Shown here: in pieces, positions 22,172 to 29,882 of the stretch
Layout: the number at the start of each line of letters is the position of its first letter
Numbering within the stretch: position 1 is the first letter of the stretch
Assembly: GCA_024644045.1 (NCBI GenBank)
Contig: JAHELT010000032.1
Span: 1-37,610, forward strand
From: Chromatiales bacterium
GTDB taxonomy: Bacteria > Pseudomonadota > Gammaproteobacteria > JAHELT01
Reading direction: 5' to 3'
Length of the DNA: 37,610 nucleotides
The notes under the pieces: model-generated
What the model was told of the DNA's origin: nothing
The model's input: only the letters and a program-made list of their open reading frames with translations
Database searches by the model: none
Program-made: the position numbers and the translations under genes

Positions 22172-23359
22172 TCAATGCAGTCGCTCGACCGCCATAGCGG
22201 TCGCCTCGCCGCCACCGATGCACAGCGTGGCGACTCCGCGCTGCACCTCGTACTTGCGCAGCGCGTTCAACAACGTGACCAGTATCCGCGCACCGGAAGC
22301 GCCGATGGGGTGACCCAGCGCGCAGGCGCCGCCGTGGACGTTGACCTTTTCGTGCGCCAGATCGAGCTCGCGCATCGCCGCCATGGTCACCACCGCAAAC
22401 GCCTCGTTTATCTCGAACAGATCGACCTCGTCGGCCGTCCAGCGGATTTTCTCGAGCAGGTTGCGCGTCGCGTAGATTGGCGCCGTCGTGAACCAGGCGG
22501 GTTCCTGCGCGAACGTCGCGTGTCCGACGATCTTGGCCAGCGGCGTCAGCCCCCGGCGTTCCGCCGCGCTGAGGCGCATCAGCGCAAGCGCCGCGCCGCC
22601 GTCCGATATGGAGCTCGAGTTGGCGGCCGTGACCGTGCCGCCGTCACGAAAAGCCGGGCGCAGCTGCGGGATCTTGTCCAGGTTGGCTTTGTGCGGCTGC
22701 TCGTCGCGCGTCACCGCGTTCTCACCGGTGCGTGTCTTCACCGCGACCGGCACGACTTCCGCCTCGAAAGTGCCGTCATCGACCGCGCGCCGCGCCCGGC
22801 GCAGCGATTCGATCGCAAAGGCGTCCTGCTGCTCGCGCGTGAACCCGAACTGCTGCGCGGTATCCTCGGCAAAGGTGCCCATCAGACGGCCCTTCTCGTA
22901 AGCGTCCTCCAGCCCGTCGAGAAACATGTGGTCCTTGATCTCACCGTGGCCCATGCGCAGGCCGCCGCGTGCCTTGGGCATCAGGTAGGGCGCGTTGCTC
23001 ATGCTTTCCATGCCGCCCGCGATCACCACCTCGCTGGTGCCGGCGGCGATTGCATCGTGAGCCAGCATGGCGGCCTTCATCCCCGAACCGCACATTTTGT
23101 TGACCGTGGTGCAGCCGACGGCAAGCGGTACTCCCGCGCCCAGGGACGCCTGGCGTGCGGGCGCCTGACCCTGACCGGCCGGCAACACGCAGCCCATGAT
23201 GACCTCGTCGACTTCGCCCGGCGCCAGCGCGGCGCGCTCCAGGCCGGCCTGAATGGCTGCCGCCCCCAGCTGCGGTGCGCTGAGCGTTGTCAGGTCGCCC
23301 TGAAAGCCGCCCATCGGCGTACGGGCCGCACCAACGATTACGATCGGGTCCTGTGACAT
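22172..23359 (-). CDS. Acetyl-CoA acetyltransferase (thiolase)
   Basis: 395 aa, thiolase of the acetoacetyl-CoA type. The acyl-binding Cys90 is in NKMCGSGMKA, His in NEAFAVVT, the GHPIGASGARI loop follows, and the second catalytic Cys is in CIGGGEATA. In this operon it would cleave acetoacetyl-CoA formed from leucine carbon, or 2-methylacetoacetyl-CoA from isoleucine, into acetyl-CoA and acetyl- or propionyl-CoA. It is clearly different in sequence from the PhaA-type thiolase encoded at 34930. The start ATG 23359 has GAGG 7 nt upstream. It lies 64 bp after the isovaleryl-CoA dehydrogenase gene. Confidence 0.94.
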   Translation of the reverse strand: MSQDPIVIVGAARTPMGGFQGDLTTLSAPQLGAAAIQAGLERAALAPGEVDEVIMGCVLPAGQGQAPARQASLGAGVPLAVGCTTVNKMCGSGMKAAMLAHDAIAAGTSEVVIAGGMESMSNAPYLMPKARGGLRMGHGEIKDHMFLDGLEDAYEKGRLMGTFAEDTAQQFGFTREQQDAFAIESLRRARRAVDDGTFEAEVVPVAVKTRTGENAVTRDEQPHKANLDKIPQLRPAFRDGGTVTAANSSSISDGGAALALMRLSAAERRGLTPLAKIVGHATFAQEPAWFTTAPIYATRNLLEKIRWTADEVDLFEINEAFAVVTMAAMRELDLAHEKVNVHGGACALGHPIGASGARILVTLLNALRKYEVQRGVATLCIGGGEATAMAVERLH

Positions 23360-23423
23360 CTCTCAGCCTCCGCAGACAAATTGGTTCGGCACCGATGGAT
23401 CCGCTTCGCGAGCGGGGCGACCC

Positions 23424-24596
23424 TCAGGCGGTTTCTCTGAACAACTCCCGGCCGATCAGCATCCGCCGGATTTCCGAGGTGCCGGCGCCGATCTCGTAAA
23501 GCTTGGCATCGCGCAGCAGGCGCCCGGTGGGGTAGTCGTTGATGTAGCCGTTGCCGCCCAGCGCCTGGATCGCCTGCAGGGCCATCCAGGTGGCCTTCTC
23601 GCCGGAGTACAGCAGCACGCCGGCGGCATCCTTGCGCGTGGTGCCGCCCTTGTCGCAGGCGCGCGCCACCGCATAGACGTAGGCCTTGCAGGCGTTCATG
23701 GTGGTATACATGTCGGCGAGCTTGCCCTGCATCAGCTCGAACTCCCCGATCGGCTGGCCGAACTGCTTGCGCTCGTGCACGTAGGGAATGACCACGTCCA
23801 TGCACGCCTGCATCAGACCGAGCGGCCCGCCGCTGAGCACCAGGCGTTCGTAATCGAGCCCGCTCATCAGCACGTTCACGCCGCGGCCCACGCCGCCGAG
23901 CACGTTCTCCTGCGGCACCTCACAGTCCTGGAACACCAGCTCGCAGGTATTGGAGCCGCGCATGCCGAGCTTGTCGAGCTTCTGCGCGGTGGAGAATCCG
24001 GGAAAGTCCTTTTCGATCAGGAACGCCGTGATGCCCTTCGGGCCGGCCTGCGGGTCGGTCTTCGCGTAGACCACCAGCACGTCCGCGTCGGGGCCGTTGG
24101 TGATCCACATCTTGGTGCCGTTGAGCAGGTAAAGGTCGCCCTTCCTATCGGCCCGCGTGCGCATGCTGACCACGTCCGATCCCGCGCCGGGCTCGCTCAT
24201 CGCCAGCGCCCCGACCTTCTCGCCGCTGACCAGCCCCGGCAGGTACCGCTGCTTCTGCCCGGTGTCGCCGTTGCGGCGTATCTGGTTGACGCAAAGGTTC
24301 GAATGCGCACCGTACGAGAGACCGACCGAGGCCGACGCCCGGCTGATTTCCTCGACCGCAACGACATGCTCGGTGTAGCCCATCGCGGCGCCGCCGTACT
24401 CCTCCTCCACGGTCACGCCGAGCAGGCCGAGGGCGCCGAACTTGCGCCAGAGGTCCTGCGGAAACTCGTTGTCGCGGTCGATCTCGGCGGCGCGCGGGGC
24501 GATCTCATCGGCGGCGAAGCTGCGCACCGTGTCGCGCAGCATGTCGGCGGACTCGCCCAGTGCGAAATCGAACGCCGGCAGGTCGTTAGCAAGCAT
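23424..24596 (-). CDS. liuA: Isovaleryl-CoA dehydrogenase
   Basis: It oxidises isovaleryl-CoA to 3-methylcrotonyl-CoA in leucine breakdown. 390 aa. The diagnostic feature is the catalytic base Glu250 in [19 protein letters not shown], the position that distinguishes isovaleryl-CoA dehydrogenases from other acyl-CoA dehydrogenases; the C-terminal segment accordingly reads [19 protein letters not shown] motifs [16 protein letters not shown] and [21 protein letters not shown] are intact. The start ATG 24596 has GAGGAA upstream. Regulated, by inference, from the LiuR operator at 25185 through the thioesterase gene. Confidence 0.95.
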   Translation of the reverse strand: MLANDLPAFDFALGESADMLRDTVRSFAADEIAPRAAEIDRDNEFPQDLWRKFGALGLLGVTVEEEYGGAAMGYTEHVVAVEEISRASASVGLSYGAHSNLCVNQIRRNGDTGQKQRYLPGLVSGEKVGALAMSEPGAGSDVVSMRTRADRKGDLYLLNGTKMWITNGPDADVLVVYAKTDPQAGPKGITAFLIEKDFPGFSTAQKLDKLGMRGSNTCELVFQDCEVPQENVLGGVGRGVNVLMSGLDYERLVLSGGPLGLMQACMDVVIPYVHERKQFGQPIGEFELMQGKLADMYTTMNACKAYVYAVARACDKGGTTRKDAAGVLLYSGEKATWMALQAIQALGGNGYINDYPTGRLLRDAKLYEIGAGTSEIRRMLIGRELFRETA

Positions 24597-24643
24597 GGCG
24601 GTTCCTCATAAGCTCAAGTGTACCTCAGACTCCCGATGGCGCA

Positions 24644-25126
24644 TCAGCCGGACCGCGGAGCCTGGTCGGTGCCCGGCGGTGCGGGCGCGTCGGACCGCCC
24701 GGCCAGGGTCATCAGAGTGCAGAGCGCGGTGGCGCAAAGCTGTTCGACGCCGTCGGCCAGAGCATAGACTTTCGACTCGCACACGCTCAGCGTGCGCCCC
24801 GGGCGCAGCACCTGGCCGCGGGCGACGAGTGCGTCGCCGCGCCCGGGCGCGACGATGTTGATTTTGTACTCCACGGTGAGCACCGAGTCGTGTTCGCCCA
24901 TCAGGCTGAAAGCCGCGTACCCGGCGGCGTTGTCCGCCAGCGTGCCGATGACGCCGCCGTGAAAGTAACCGTGCTGCTGGCACAGGGCTGTCGCGTACGC
25001 GAGCCGGACCTCGACCCGGCCGGGCGTGACGCTGGTCAGCCGGGCGCCGAGCGTGTGCATGAAGGTCTGCCGGTCGAAACTGGCCTGCACGCGCTCGGCA
25101 AAGCGCGGGTTGCGCGGTTCGAGCAT
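24644..25126 (-). CDS. PaaI-type thioesterase at the head of the leucine operon
   Basis: 160 aa, hotdog fold. QHGYFHGGVIGTLADNAAGYAAFSLM carries the HGG and Asp of the PaaI active site, and VLTVEYKINIVAPGRGDALVARGQVLRPGRTLSVCESKVYA is the following strand set. It probably releases CoA from a stalled or toxic acyl-CoA of the pathway, which is inference. The start ATG 25126 has AGGAGA 8 nt upstream; a longer frame from 25144 has no better signal. It is the first gene after the LiuR-type operator. Confidence 0.88.
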   Translation of the reverse strand: MLEPRNPRFAERVQASFDRQTFMHTLGARLTSVTPGRVEVRLAYATALCQQHGYFHGGVIGTLADNAAGYAAFSLMGEHDSVLTVEYKINIVAPGRGDALVARGQVLRPGRTLSVCESKVYALADGVEQLCATALCTLMTLAGRSDAPAPPGTDQAPRSG

Positions 25127-25177
25127 CGCGGTTCTCCTGAACACCGCCGGGGTTGGCGGTTCGGACTGCGAGTGACG

Positions 25178-25206
25178 ATCCTAGTTTACGTTTACGTAAA
25201 CGTCAA
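25178..25206 (-). promoter_or_regulatory. LiuR-type operator and promoter of the leucine/acyl-CoA operon
   Basis: The core ACGTTTACGTAAACGT (25188-25203) is a perfect 16-bp palindrome, extended on one side to GTCAA. On the minus strand TTGACG (25206-25201) - N17 - TAGGAT (25183-25178) is a possible promoter with the palindrome in its spacer, the usual place for a MerR-family regulator. Two more copies occur at 26331 and 29752. Confidence 0.75.
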
Positions 25207-25247
25207 TCAAACGCGGTCAGCGATTTTCCGATGGTGCCGGCGCGCGG

Positions 25248-25874
25248 CTAGAACTGGTAACCGGAGTAGTACACGTAGCCCAGCCCGGCCACGATGGCTA
25301 ACAGGGCGACCCCCAGCAAGATGTTCACCAGGCTGGCGTTACGGCGGCGGGTAGCGGTTTTTCGCGCCGCTTCGCGGGCCGCCGAAACCCTGGCGCCGCC
25401 GCTGACGTTGCGCGTGCCGGCGGGCGCTTTGGCGGCATGCTGGTAGTACTTGGCGAAGATCAGACCGCATTTCCGGCAGGCCTTGGCCTGCGGCTGACGG
25501 GTGCCGCATTTCGGGCATTCGACACCGGTACGGTTCAGGTGCATCGCCGCCGCATCGTGGTCGGCTTTGTCGGTCTGCTGCTCGCCGCCCTTACCCTTGG
25601 GCACCAGCTCAAGGTCGGGCTCACTGCCTTCGGCTGCCGCGTGCAGTGCCTGCAGCCGCACCTCCATGCCGAACGACTCGAGCACCTCCTTGAGCTTGTA
25701 GGCCTCGGTGGACTGAACCCCCGACCTGATCACGATTTCCTTCTCGGCGTGCAGCATCGCGTGTCCGGTATCGGGCCCGATGCCGAATCGCTTGCAGAAA
25801 GAATCGAGCACCGCGTCCGGGTTGGAACCGGGCCTCAGGCGGCCCGTAAACACGACATCGTAGTCCCCTTGCAT
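25248..25874 (-). CDS. Zinc-ribbon protein with C-terminal membrane anchor, unknown function
   Basis: About 208 aa, not recognised as a named family. The N-terminal 80 residues (VVFTGRLRPGSNPDAVLDSFCKRFGI and AYKLKEVLESFGMEVRLQAL) look like a small domain, followed by an acidic/basic linker. A zinc ribbon is clear at ECPKCGTRQPQAKACRKCG (two CxxC pairs 9 residues apart). A basic stretch and one membrane segment, LVNILLGVALLAIVAGLGYVYY, end the protein, so it is probably anchored with its bulk in the cytoplasm. ATG 25874 suits the GAAGG ribosome site better than ATG 25880. It lies just downstream of liuR on the same strand. Confidence 0.7.
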   Translation of the reverse strand: MQGDYDVVFTGRLRPGSNPDAVLDSFCKRFGIGPDTGHAMLHAEKEIVIRSGVQSTEAYKLKEVLESFGMEVRLQALHAAAEGSEPDLELVPKGKGGEQQTDKADHDAAAMHLNRTGVECPKCGTRQPQAKACRKCGLIFAKYYQHAAKAPAGTRNVSGGARVSAAREAARKTATRRRNASLVNILLGVALLAIVAGLGYVYYSGYQF

Positions 25875-25908
25875 CGGCATCTACCTTCGAGCTGAGCGCC
25901 GGCGCGCC

Positions 25909-26295
25909 TCAGGCAGTACCCAGCCGCGCAAGCGTGCTTCGGCACTGCGCTTCGATGACGTCCATTTCGCGCAGAATAGTGTCGATCTCGGCCCGTTGTC
26001 GTAACAGCATGGCGCGGTCTTTCTCGATGCGGACGCACAGGTGCTTCAGCTGCCCGGCCTCGCCGCGCTCCGCGTTGTACATGTCGATTATTTCGCCAAT
26101 GTCGCGCAACGGCAATCCGAGGCGCTTGCCGCGCATGATCAGTTTCAGCCGGGTGCGGTCGCGGCGGGAGTACACCCGCTGGCGGCCGTTGCGGGCGGGG
26201 GTGATCAGACCCTGATCCTCGTAGTAGCGAATCGTCCGGGTAGTGATGCCGAACTCCTTGGAAAGGTCGGAGATCGTGTAGGTCCGGGAATCCAT
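25909..26295 (-). CDS. liuR: LiuR-like MerR-family transcriptional regulator
   Basis: 128 aa. The N-terminal MerR helix-turn-helix is TYTISDLSKEFGITTRTIRYYEDQGLITP, followed by the wing RVYSRRDRTRLKLIMRGKRLGLPLRDIGEIIDMY and a C-terminal coiled coil. There are no metal-binding Cys as in MerR or CueR; the sequence follows the LiuR group that controls branched-chain amino acid and acyl-CoA genes in proteobacteria. The start ATG 26295 is preferred to TTG 26304. Its own promoter carries the same palindrome as the neighbouring operons, so it is probably autoregulated. The effector is likely an acyl-CoA, which is inference. Confidence 0.88.
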   Translation of the reverse strand: MDSRTYTISDLSKEFGITTRTIRYYEDQGLITPARNGRQRVYSRRDRTRLKLIMRGKRLGLPLRDIGEIIDMYNAERGEAGQLKHLCVRIEKDRAMLLRQRAEIDTILREMDVIEAQCRSTLARLGTA

Positions 26296-26322
26296 GCTGC
26301 TCAAACCGGCGAAACGGCGGCC

Positions 26323-26353
26323 AGTATAGCATTGACCTTTACGTAAACGTTAT
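26323..26353 (-). promoter_or_regulatory. Autoregulated liuR promoter with operator in a 19-bp spacer
   Basis: On the minus strand ATAACG (26353-26348), a 19-bp spacer and TATACT (26328-26323) lie 28 bp before the liuR ATG. The spacer contains the TTTACGTAAA core of the LiuR palindrome (26338-26347). A 19-bp spacer with a central dyad is the classic architecture of MerR-controlled promoters. Confidence 0.7.
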
Positions 26354-27177
26354 TCGCCGCCGGTGCGCCGGTCTGACGCACCGAGCTCGTCGACAAATCC
26401 GGCGACCGCCTGCAGCGTCGCCGCCGGCTGCTCGCGGTGCGGGGCGTGGGCACACTGCGGCAGCAGGGTGATCCGACAGGTGCCGCCAACCTGACCGGCG
26501 ATTGCCTGCAGCTGTGCGCTCGTGCCGTACTGATCCTGCTCACCCTGCAGCACCAGCACCGGTGCCTCGATCGCCGGCAGGTATTCCTCGATGTTCCATT
26601 GCCGAAACGCCGCGTGCAGCCAGATATCGTTCCAGCCCCAGAACGCCTCGTCCACCTGCGCACCGTGGCAGCGCGCCAGGCGCTCACGCAGATCGGTCGT
26701 TCGGTAGAGCTTTGCCGCCAGCGTTATGCTGTCCACGCTGAGCTGCTCGTTGAACACGTGGGGTGCTATGGCCACCAGCCCCTGTACCCCGTTGCGCGCC
26801 ACTCCCCCCGTGTAGATCAGCGCAATCGACGCGCCGTCGCTGTGTCCAATGAGCACGCTGCGGCGGATACCGGCGGCGGCGAGCAGCTGCGGCAACACCT
26901 CGAGCGCTTCGTCGTGCATGTAGCGCACCCCGCGCGGCAGCGTGGCGGCCTCGGATCCGCCGTAGCCGGCACGGCTGTAAGCGAACACCCCGGCACCGGT
27001 GCGATCGGCGAGCAGCACGGGGAACTCGCGCCACATCGCGACGCAGCCAAGACCCTCGTGCAGCAGCACCAGGGTTGGCAGCCCGCGCCGGCGCGGCGGC
27101 GCCCAGCTGAACTCCAGGCGCCGGCCGGCGGCTGGCAGAAGCCCGCTGGTGGGCCGCTCGCCCAGCGGTGCGGTCAT
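26350..27177 (-). CDS. Alpha/beta hydrolase linked to the CoA ligase operon
   Basis: 275 aa alpha/beta-hydrolase fold: oxyanion segment LVLLHEGLGCVAMWREFP, nucleophile Ser in IGHSDGASIALIYTG, acid Asp in LQGEQDQYGT and His in LPQCAHAPHREQP. Proteins of this type commonly accompany benzoate-CoA ligases and may cleave a ring-opened product or an ester that feeds the ligase. The start ATG 27177 overlaps the ligase stop as ATGA. It is the last gene of the four-gene (-) operon. The substrate is unknown. Confidence 0.85.
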   Translation of the reverse strand: MTAPLGERPTSGLLPAAGRRLEFSWAPPRRRGLPTLVLLHEGLGCVAMWREFPVLLADRTGAGVFAYSRAGYGGSEAATLPRGVRYMHDEALEVLPQLLAAAGIRRSVLIGHSDGASIALIYTGGVARNGVQGLVAIAPHVFNEQLSVDSITLAAKLYRTTDLRERLARCHGAQVDEAFWGWNDIWLHAAFRQWNIEEYLPAIEAPVLVLQGEQDQYGTSAQLQAIAGQVGGTCRITLLPQCAHAPHREQPAATLQAVAGFVDELGASDRRTGGE

Positions 27178-28772
27178 CGCTGTGACGAACGCTCGCGCAG
27201 CTTGAATCGCTGAACCTTGCCAGTCGCCGTTTTCGGCAACGCATCCACGAACTCGATCCAGCGCGGGTACTTGTAGGGCGCCAGGCGCTGCTTTACGAAC
27301 GCCTGCAGCGCCGCCGCCGTCTCATCGCCGGCGTCCGCCGCCTGGTGCAGCACCACGAACGCTTTCGGCTTGATCAGCCCGGCCTCGTCCTCGACACCCA
27401 CCACGCCGACCTCGAGCACCTTGTCGTGCGCGATCAGCGCAGACTCCACCTCGAACGGCGAGACCCAGTTGCCGCTGACTTTGAGCATGTCGTCGGTGCG
27501 CCCGCAGTAGGTATACAGCCCGTCCTCGCTCACCGTGTACTTGTCGCCGGTGCGCGTCCAGGGCCCGAGGAACGTATGCAGGCTCTTCTCCCGCTGGTTC
27601 CAGTAGGCCACGGCCGCCGAGCGACCGTCGACGAGCAGCTCGCCGATCTCGCCGGGGGCGACCGGCCGATCCTCTTCGTCGACTACGCGCAGCGCGTAAC
27701 CGGGTACCGCCCGACCGGAGGTCCCGTAGTGCACGTCGCCCGGCACGTTGCTGAGAAAGATGTGCAGCATCTCGGTGCTGCCCAGGCCGTCGATAATCTC
27801 CGCGCCGAATCGCGCTTGCCAGTGCTTGCCGACGTCGCGGGGCAGCGCCTCACCGGCCGACACGCACAGCCGTAGCCGCTGCGAGGCGCGGCTGCGGTCG
27901 TTGGCCTCGTCAGCAAGGATTGCCGCATACAGGGTCGGCACGCCGCAGAATATCGTCGGCTGGTGCTCCTGCAGCGCCGACAGCACGCTTTCGGGGGTCG
28001 GGCGCCCGGCGATGACCGCCGCAGTGGCGCCGACGTACAGGGGAAAAGTCAGCGTGTTACCCAGGCCGTAGGCGAAGAACATCTTTGCCGCAGAAAACAC
28101 CACGTCGTCCTCGCGGATGCCGAGTACACCCTGGCCGTACAACACGGCGGTGTACACCAGGTCGCTGTGCAGGTGCATCGAGCCCTTGGGCATCCCGGTG
28201 GATCCGGACGTATACAGCCAGAAGGCCACATCGTCTGCCGTGGTGGTGGCGGCGGTCAGCGTGTCCGGGGCGTCGGCCATCAGATCGTCGAGCGAGCGGT
28301 ATCCCTCGCGCCGGCCACCGGCGATGACGACCTCGCGAAGCAGCGGTGCCCGGGAAAGCACCGGGGCGAACTTGTCGAACAGCGCCTCGCTGACGACCAG
28401 TATCCGCGCGCGGCTGTCGTTCAGCATGTACTCGTAATCCTGCGTGGTGAGCAGGGTGTTGACCGGGATCGCCACCGCGCCGGCCTTGATCGCACCCCAG
28501 AACACCGCGGGAAACTCGACCGTATCGAGCAGGCACAGCATGACACGGGTCTCCAGCTCCGCGCCGAGCTCACGCAACGCGTTGCCGGCACGGTTCACCC
28601 GCCCGGCCAGCTCCGCGTAGGAACAGGGTCCGCGCTCGTCGATGAAGGCGGTTTTCGCCCCGCGCCCGGCGGCGCTGTGCACGTCGATGAACTCCGCCGC
28701 CGCGTTGTAGCTGCGCGGCACCTCGATGACCGGCGGATGCGTGGCGTAGTTTACGGTTGCAGTTGCCGGCAT
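27174..28772 (-). CDS. Benzoate-CoA ligase family protein
   Basis: It activates benzoate or a related aromatic or cyclic acid with CoA and ATP. 532 aa, an ANL enzyme with the phosphate loop WLYTSGSTGMPKGSMH, the motif DGLGSTEMLHIFLSN typical of aryl-CoA ligases, the hinge TGDKYTVSEDGLYTYCGRTDDMLKVSGNWVSPFEVE and the C-terminal Lys in LPKTATGKVQRFKLRE. FFAYGLGNTLTFP and SMHLHSDLVYTA fit the benzoate/4-hydroxybenzoate ligase group. The start ATG 28772 has GGAGG 6 nt upstream. Its operon also encodes a DUF4863 protein, a thioesterase and a hydrolase, similar to aerobic box-type clusters, but no box or benzoyl-CoA reductase genes are present. Confidence 0.9.
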   Translation of the reverse strand: MPATATVNYATHPPVIEVPRSYNAAAEFIDVHSAAGRGAKTAFIDERGPCSYAELAGRVNRAGNALRELGAELETRVMLCLLDTVEFPAVFWGAIKAGAVAIPVNTLLTTQDYEYMLNDSRARILVVSEALFDKFAPVLSRAPLLREVVIAGGRREGYRSLDDLMADAPDTLTAATTTADDVAFWLYTSGSTGMPKGSMHLHSDLVYTAVLYGQGVLGIREDDVVFSAAKMFFAYGLGNTLTFPLYVGATAAVIAGRPTPESVLSALQEHQPTIFCGVPTLYAAILADEANDRSRASQRLRLCVSAGEALPRDVGKHWQARFGAEIIDGLGSTEMLHIFLSNVPGDVHYGTSGRAVPGYALRVVDEEDRPVAPGEIGELLVDGRSAAVAYWNQREKSLHTFLGPWTRTGDKYTVSEDGLYTYCGRTDDMLKVSGNWVSPFEVESALIAHDKVLEVGVVGVEDEAGLIKPKAFVVLHQAADAGDETAAALQAFVKQRLAPYKYPRWIEFVDALPKTATGKVQRFKLRERSSQR

Positions 28773-28788
28773 GGCTTCCTCCCGCGGG

Positions 28789-29247
28789 TCAGGTGAATTC
28801 GATTTCGCCGTCGGGCAGCAGATACAGCACCAGCGCCGCGCCCCCGGTCACCGTCGGATAGTGCTCGCTGTGCGCGGGGTACGCGCACCAGCCGCGCCCG
28901 TGCCCGTCGAAGCGGGCCGCGGCGTCGATGGGCATGACCATGTCGATCTCGCCCTTGGGGTGCTTGTGGCGAGGGCCGCGCACCTCGTTCATGTGCACTA
29001 CGTCCACGCTGAATCCCTGCACCGCATCGGGTCGCAGCACGCGGCCATAGCGGATGCCACCGGCTTCGTGCTTACACATCCAGCCGGCCTCGATGGCTGC
29101 ATGACAGGCGCGCTCTATGCGCGTGAAGGCCTCGCCGTCCGGCGGCATGGCGTCGTTCAGATAGTCGCCGAGTTGCGCATCGACGGTGCGCGTGCCGACC
29201 GTTTCGGCCACTTCGTTCATCAACGCCGCAAAAGCCGCTTTACTCAT
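28789..29247 (-). CDS. DUF4863 family protein (4-hydroxylaminobenzoate lyase-like)
   Basis: 152 aa with a cupin-like C-terminal half: GPRHKHPKGEIDMVMPID, HSEHYPTVTGGAALVLYLLPDGEIEF, including His and Glu residues placed as metal ligands (HKHPKGE). DUF4863 includes proteins annotated as 4-hydroxylaminobenzoate lyases, and members often lie next to benzoate-CoA ligase genes; the role in those clusters is not settled. The start ATG 29247 (MSKAAFAAL) is preferred to longer frames; GGGAG is 11 nt upstream. It sits 7 bp after the thioesterase stop and 16 bp before the ligase start. Confidence 0.85.
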   Translation of the reverse strand: MSKAAFAALMNEVAETVGTRTVDAQLGDYLNDAMPPDGEAFTRIERACHAAIEAGWMCKHEAGGIRYGRVLRPDAVQGFSVDVVHMNEVRGPRHKHPKGEIDMVMPIDAAARFDGHGRGWCAYPAHSEHYPTVTGGAALVLYLLPDGEIEFT

Positions 29248-29254
29248 CGGTATT

Positions 29255-29710
29255 TCAACTCCCTTCCGTCCGGCAGGCTCGAGCATAACGTTCGATCGGT
29301 TCACGGACCAGCGCCGGCATCGGCACGCTGCGCAGGCTCTTTCGATCGACGAAAACGTGCACCAGGTTACCGGCGTACACCGGTTCCCCGCTGTCGAGTC
29401 GGCCCTCGAAGCGCAGGCTCAACGACGCGTTGCCAACGCGCTCGACGTACAGGCTCAGCTGCAGCGTGTCGCCGGGGCGCAGGGGCGTGCTGAAATCCAT
29501 GTCGACGTGAACGGCCGGCGAGCCGAACCCGTGCTCGGTGTTCAGGCGATACCAGTCTACGCCGACCACGTCGCGAAACCAGCTGTCCACGGCGTCCATC
29601 GCGAAGTCCAGAAAGCGCGCGGTGTAGGCCATAAGGGCCGGGTCGGCATCGCCCCACTGAATGCGTCGCGTGTAGGTGTAGGGCACGGGCGTGGACGGTG
29701 CGTGGGACAC
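29255..29710 (-). CDS. 4-hydroxybenzoyl-CoA-type thioesterase
   Basis: 151 aa, 4HBT-type hotdog protein. The catalytic loop RRIQWGDADPALMAYTARFLDFAMDA carries the conserved Asp of this family (GDADPA), followed by VHVDMDFSTPLRPGDTLQLSLYVERVGNASLSLRFEG. It is expected to hydrolyse an aryl- or acyl-CoA in the cytoplasm, perhaps recycling CoA from dead-end products of the adjacent ligase. The start is GTG 29710 with GGGGAG 8 nt upstream. It is the first gene of the (-) operon and faces icmF across the LiuR-type palindrome at 29752. Confidence 0.88.
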   Translation of the reverse strand: MSHAPSTPVPYTYTRRIQWGDADPALMAYTARFLDFAMDAVDSWFRDVVGVDWYRLNTEHGFGSPAVHVDMDFSTPLRPGDTLQLSLYVERVGNASLSLRFEGRLDSGEPVYAGNLVHVFVDRKSLRSVPMPALVREPIERYARACRTEGS

Positions 29711-29751
29711 GAGGCGGCTCCCCGGATGGTTGCGCTGGTGGTGACGGACAA

Positions 29752-29782
29752 ATTGACGTTTACGTAAACGTCAATGCATAAT
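29752..29782 (+). promoter_or_regulatory. LiuR-type operator between the CoA-ligase operon and icmF
   Basis: A perfect 24-bp palindrome (29752-29775; half-site ATTGACGTTTAC) lies in the divergent intergenic region. On the plus strand TTGACG (29753) - N18 - CATAAT (29777) is a plausible icmF promoter with the dyad in its spacer, a MerR-like arrangement. On the minus strand the -10 is poor, so control of the ligase operon is less certain. Confidence 0.75.
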
Positions 29783-29882
29783 CGTCGCTTAAAATAGCCG
29801 GGTCGGGCGGCCTTTGTCCACGCCTGCGAGCAAACCGAGACGTGGACGCCGGCACGCCTGTATCCTGGAACCGGAGCGCAGC

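Noticed and set aside
20792-23356. 854-aa open frame on the plus strand across the lyase, dehydrogenase and thiolase genes
   Set aside because: It spans three well-supported minus-strand genes in an antisense frame and shows no recognisable domain.
29776-29882. Cobalamin riboswitch before icmF
   Set aside because: The leader is too short and no B12-box-like or long structured element is visible.
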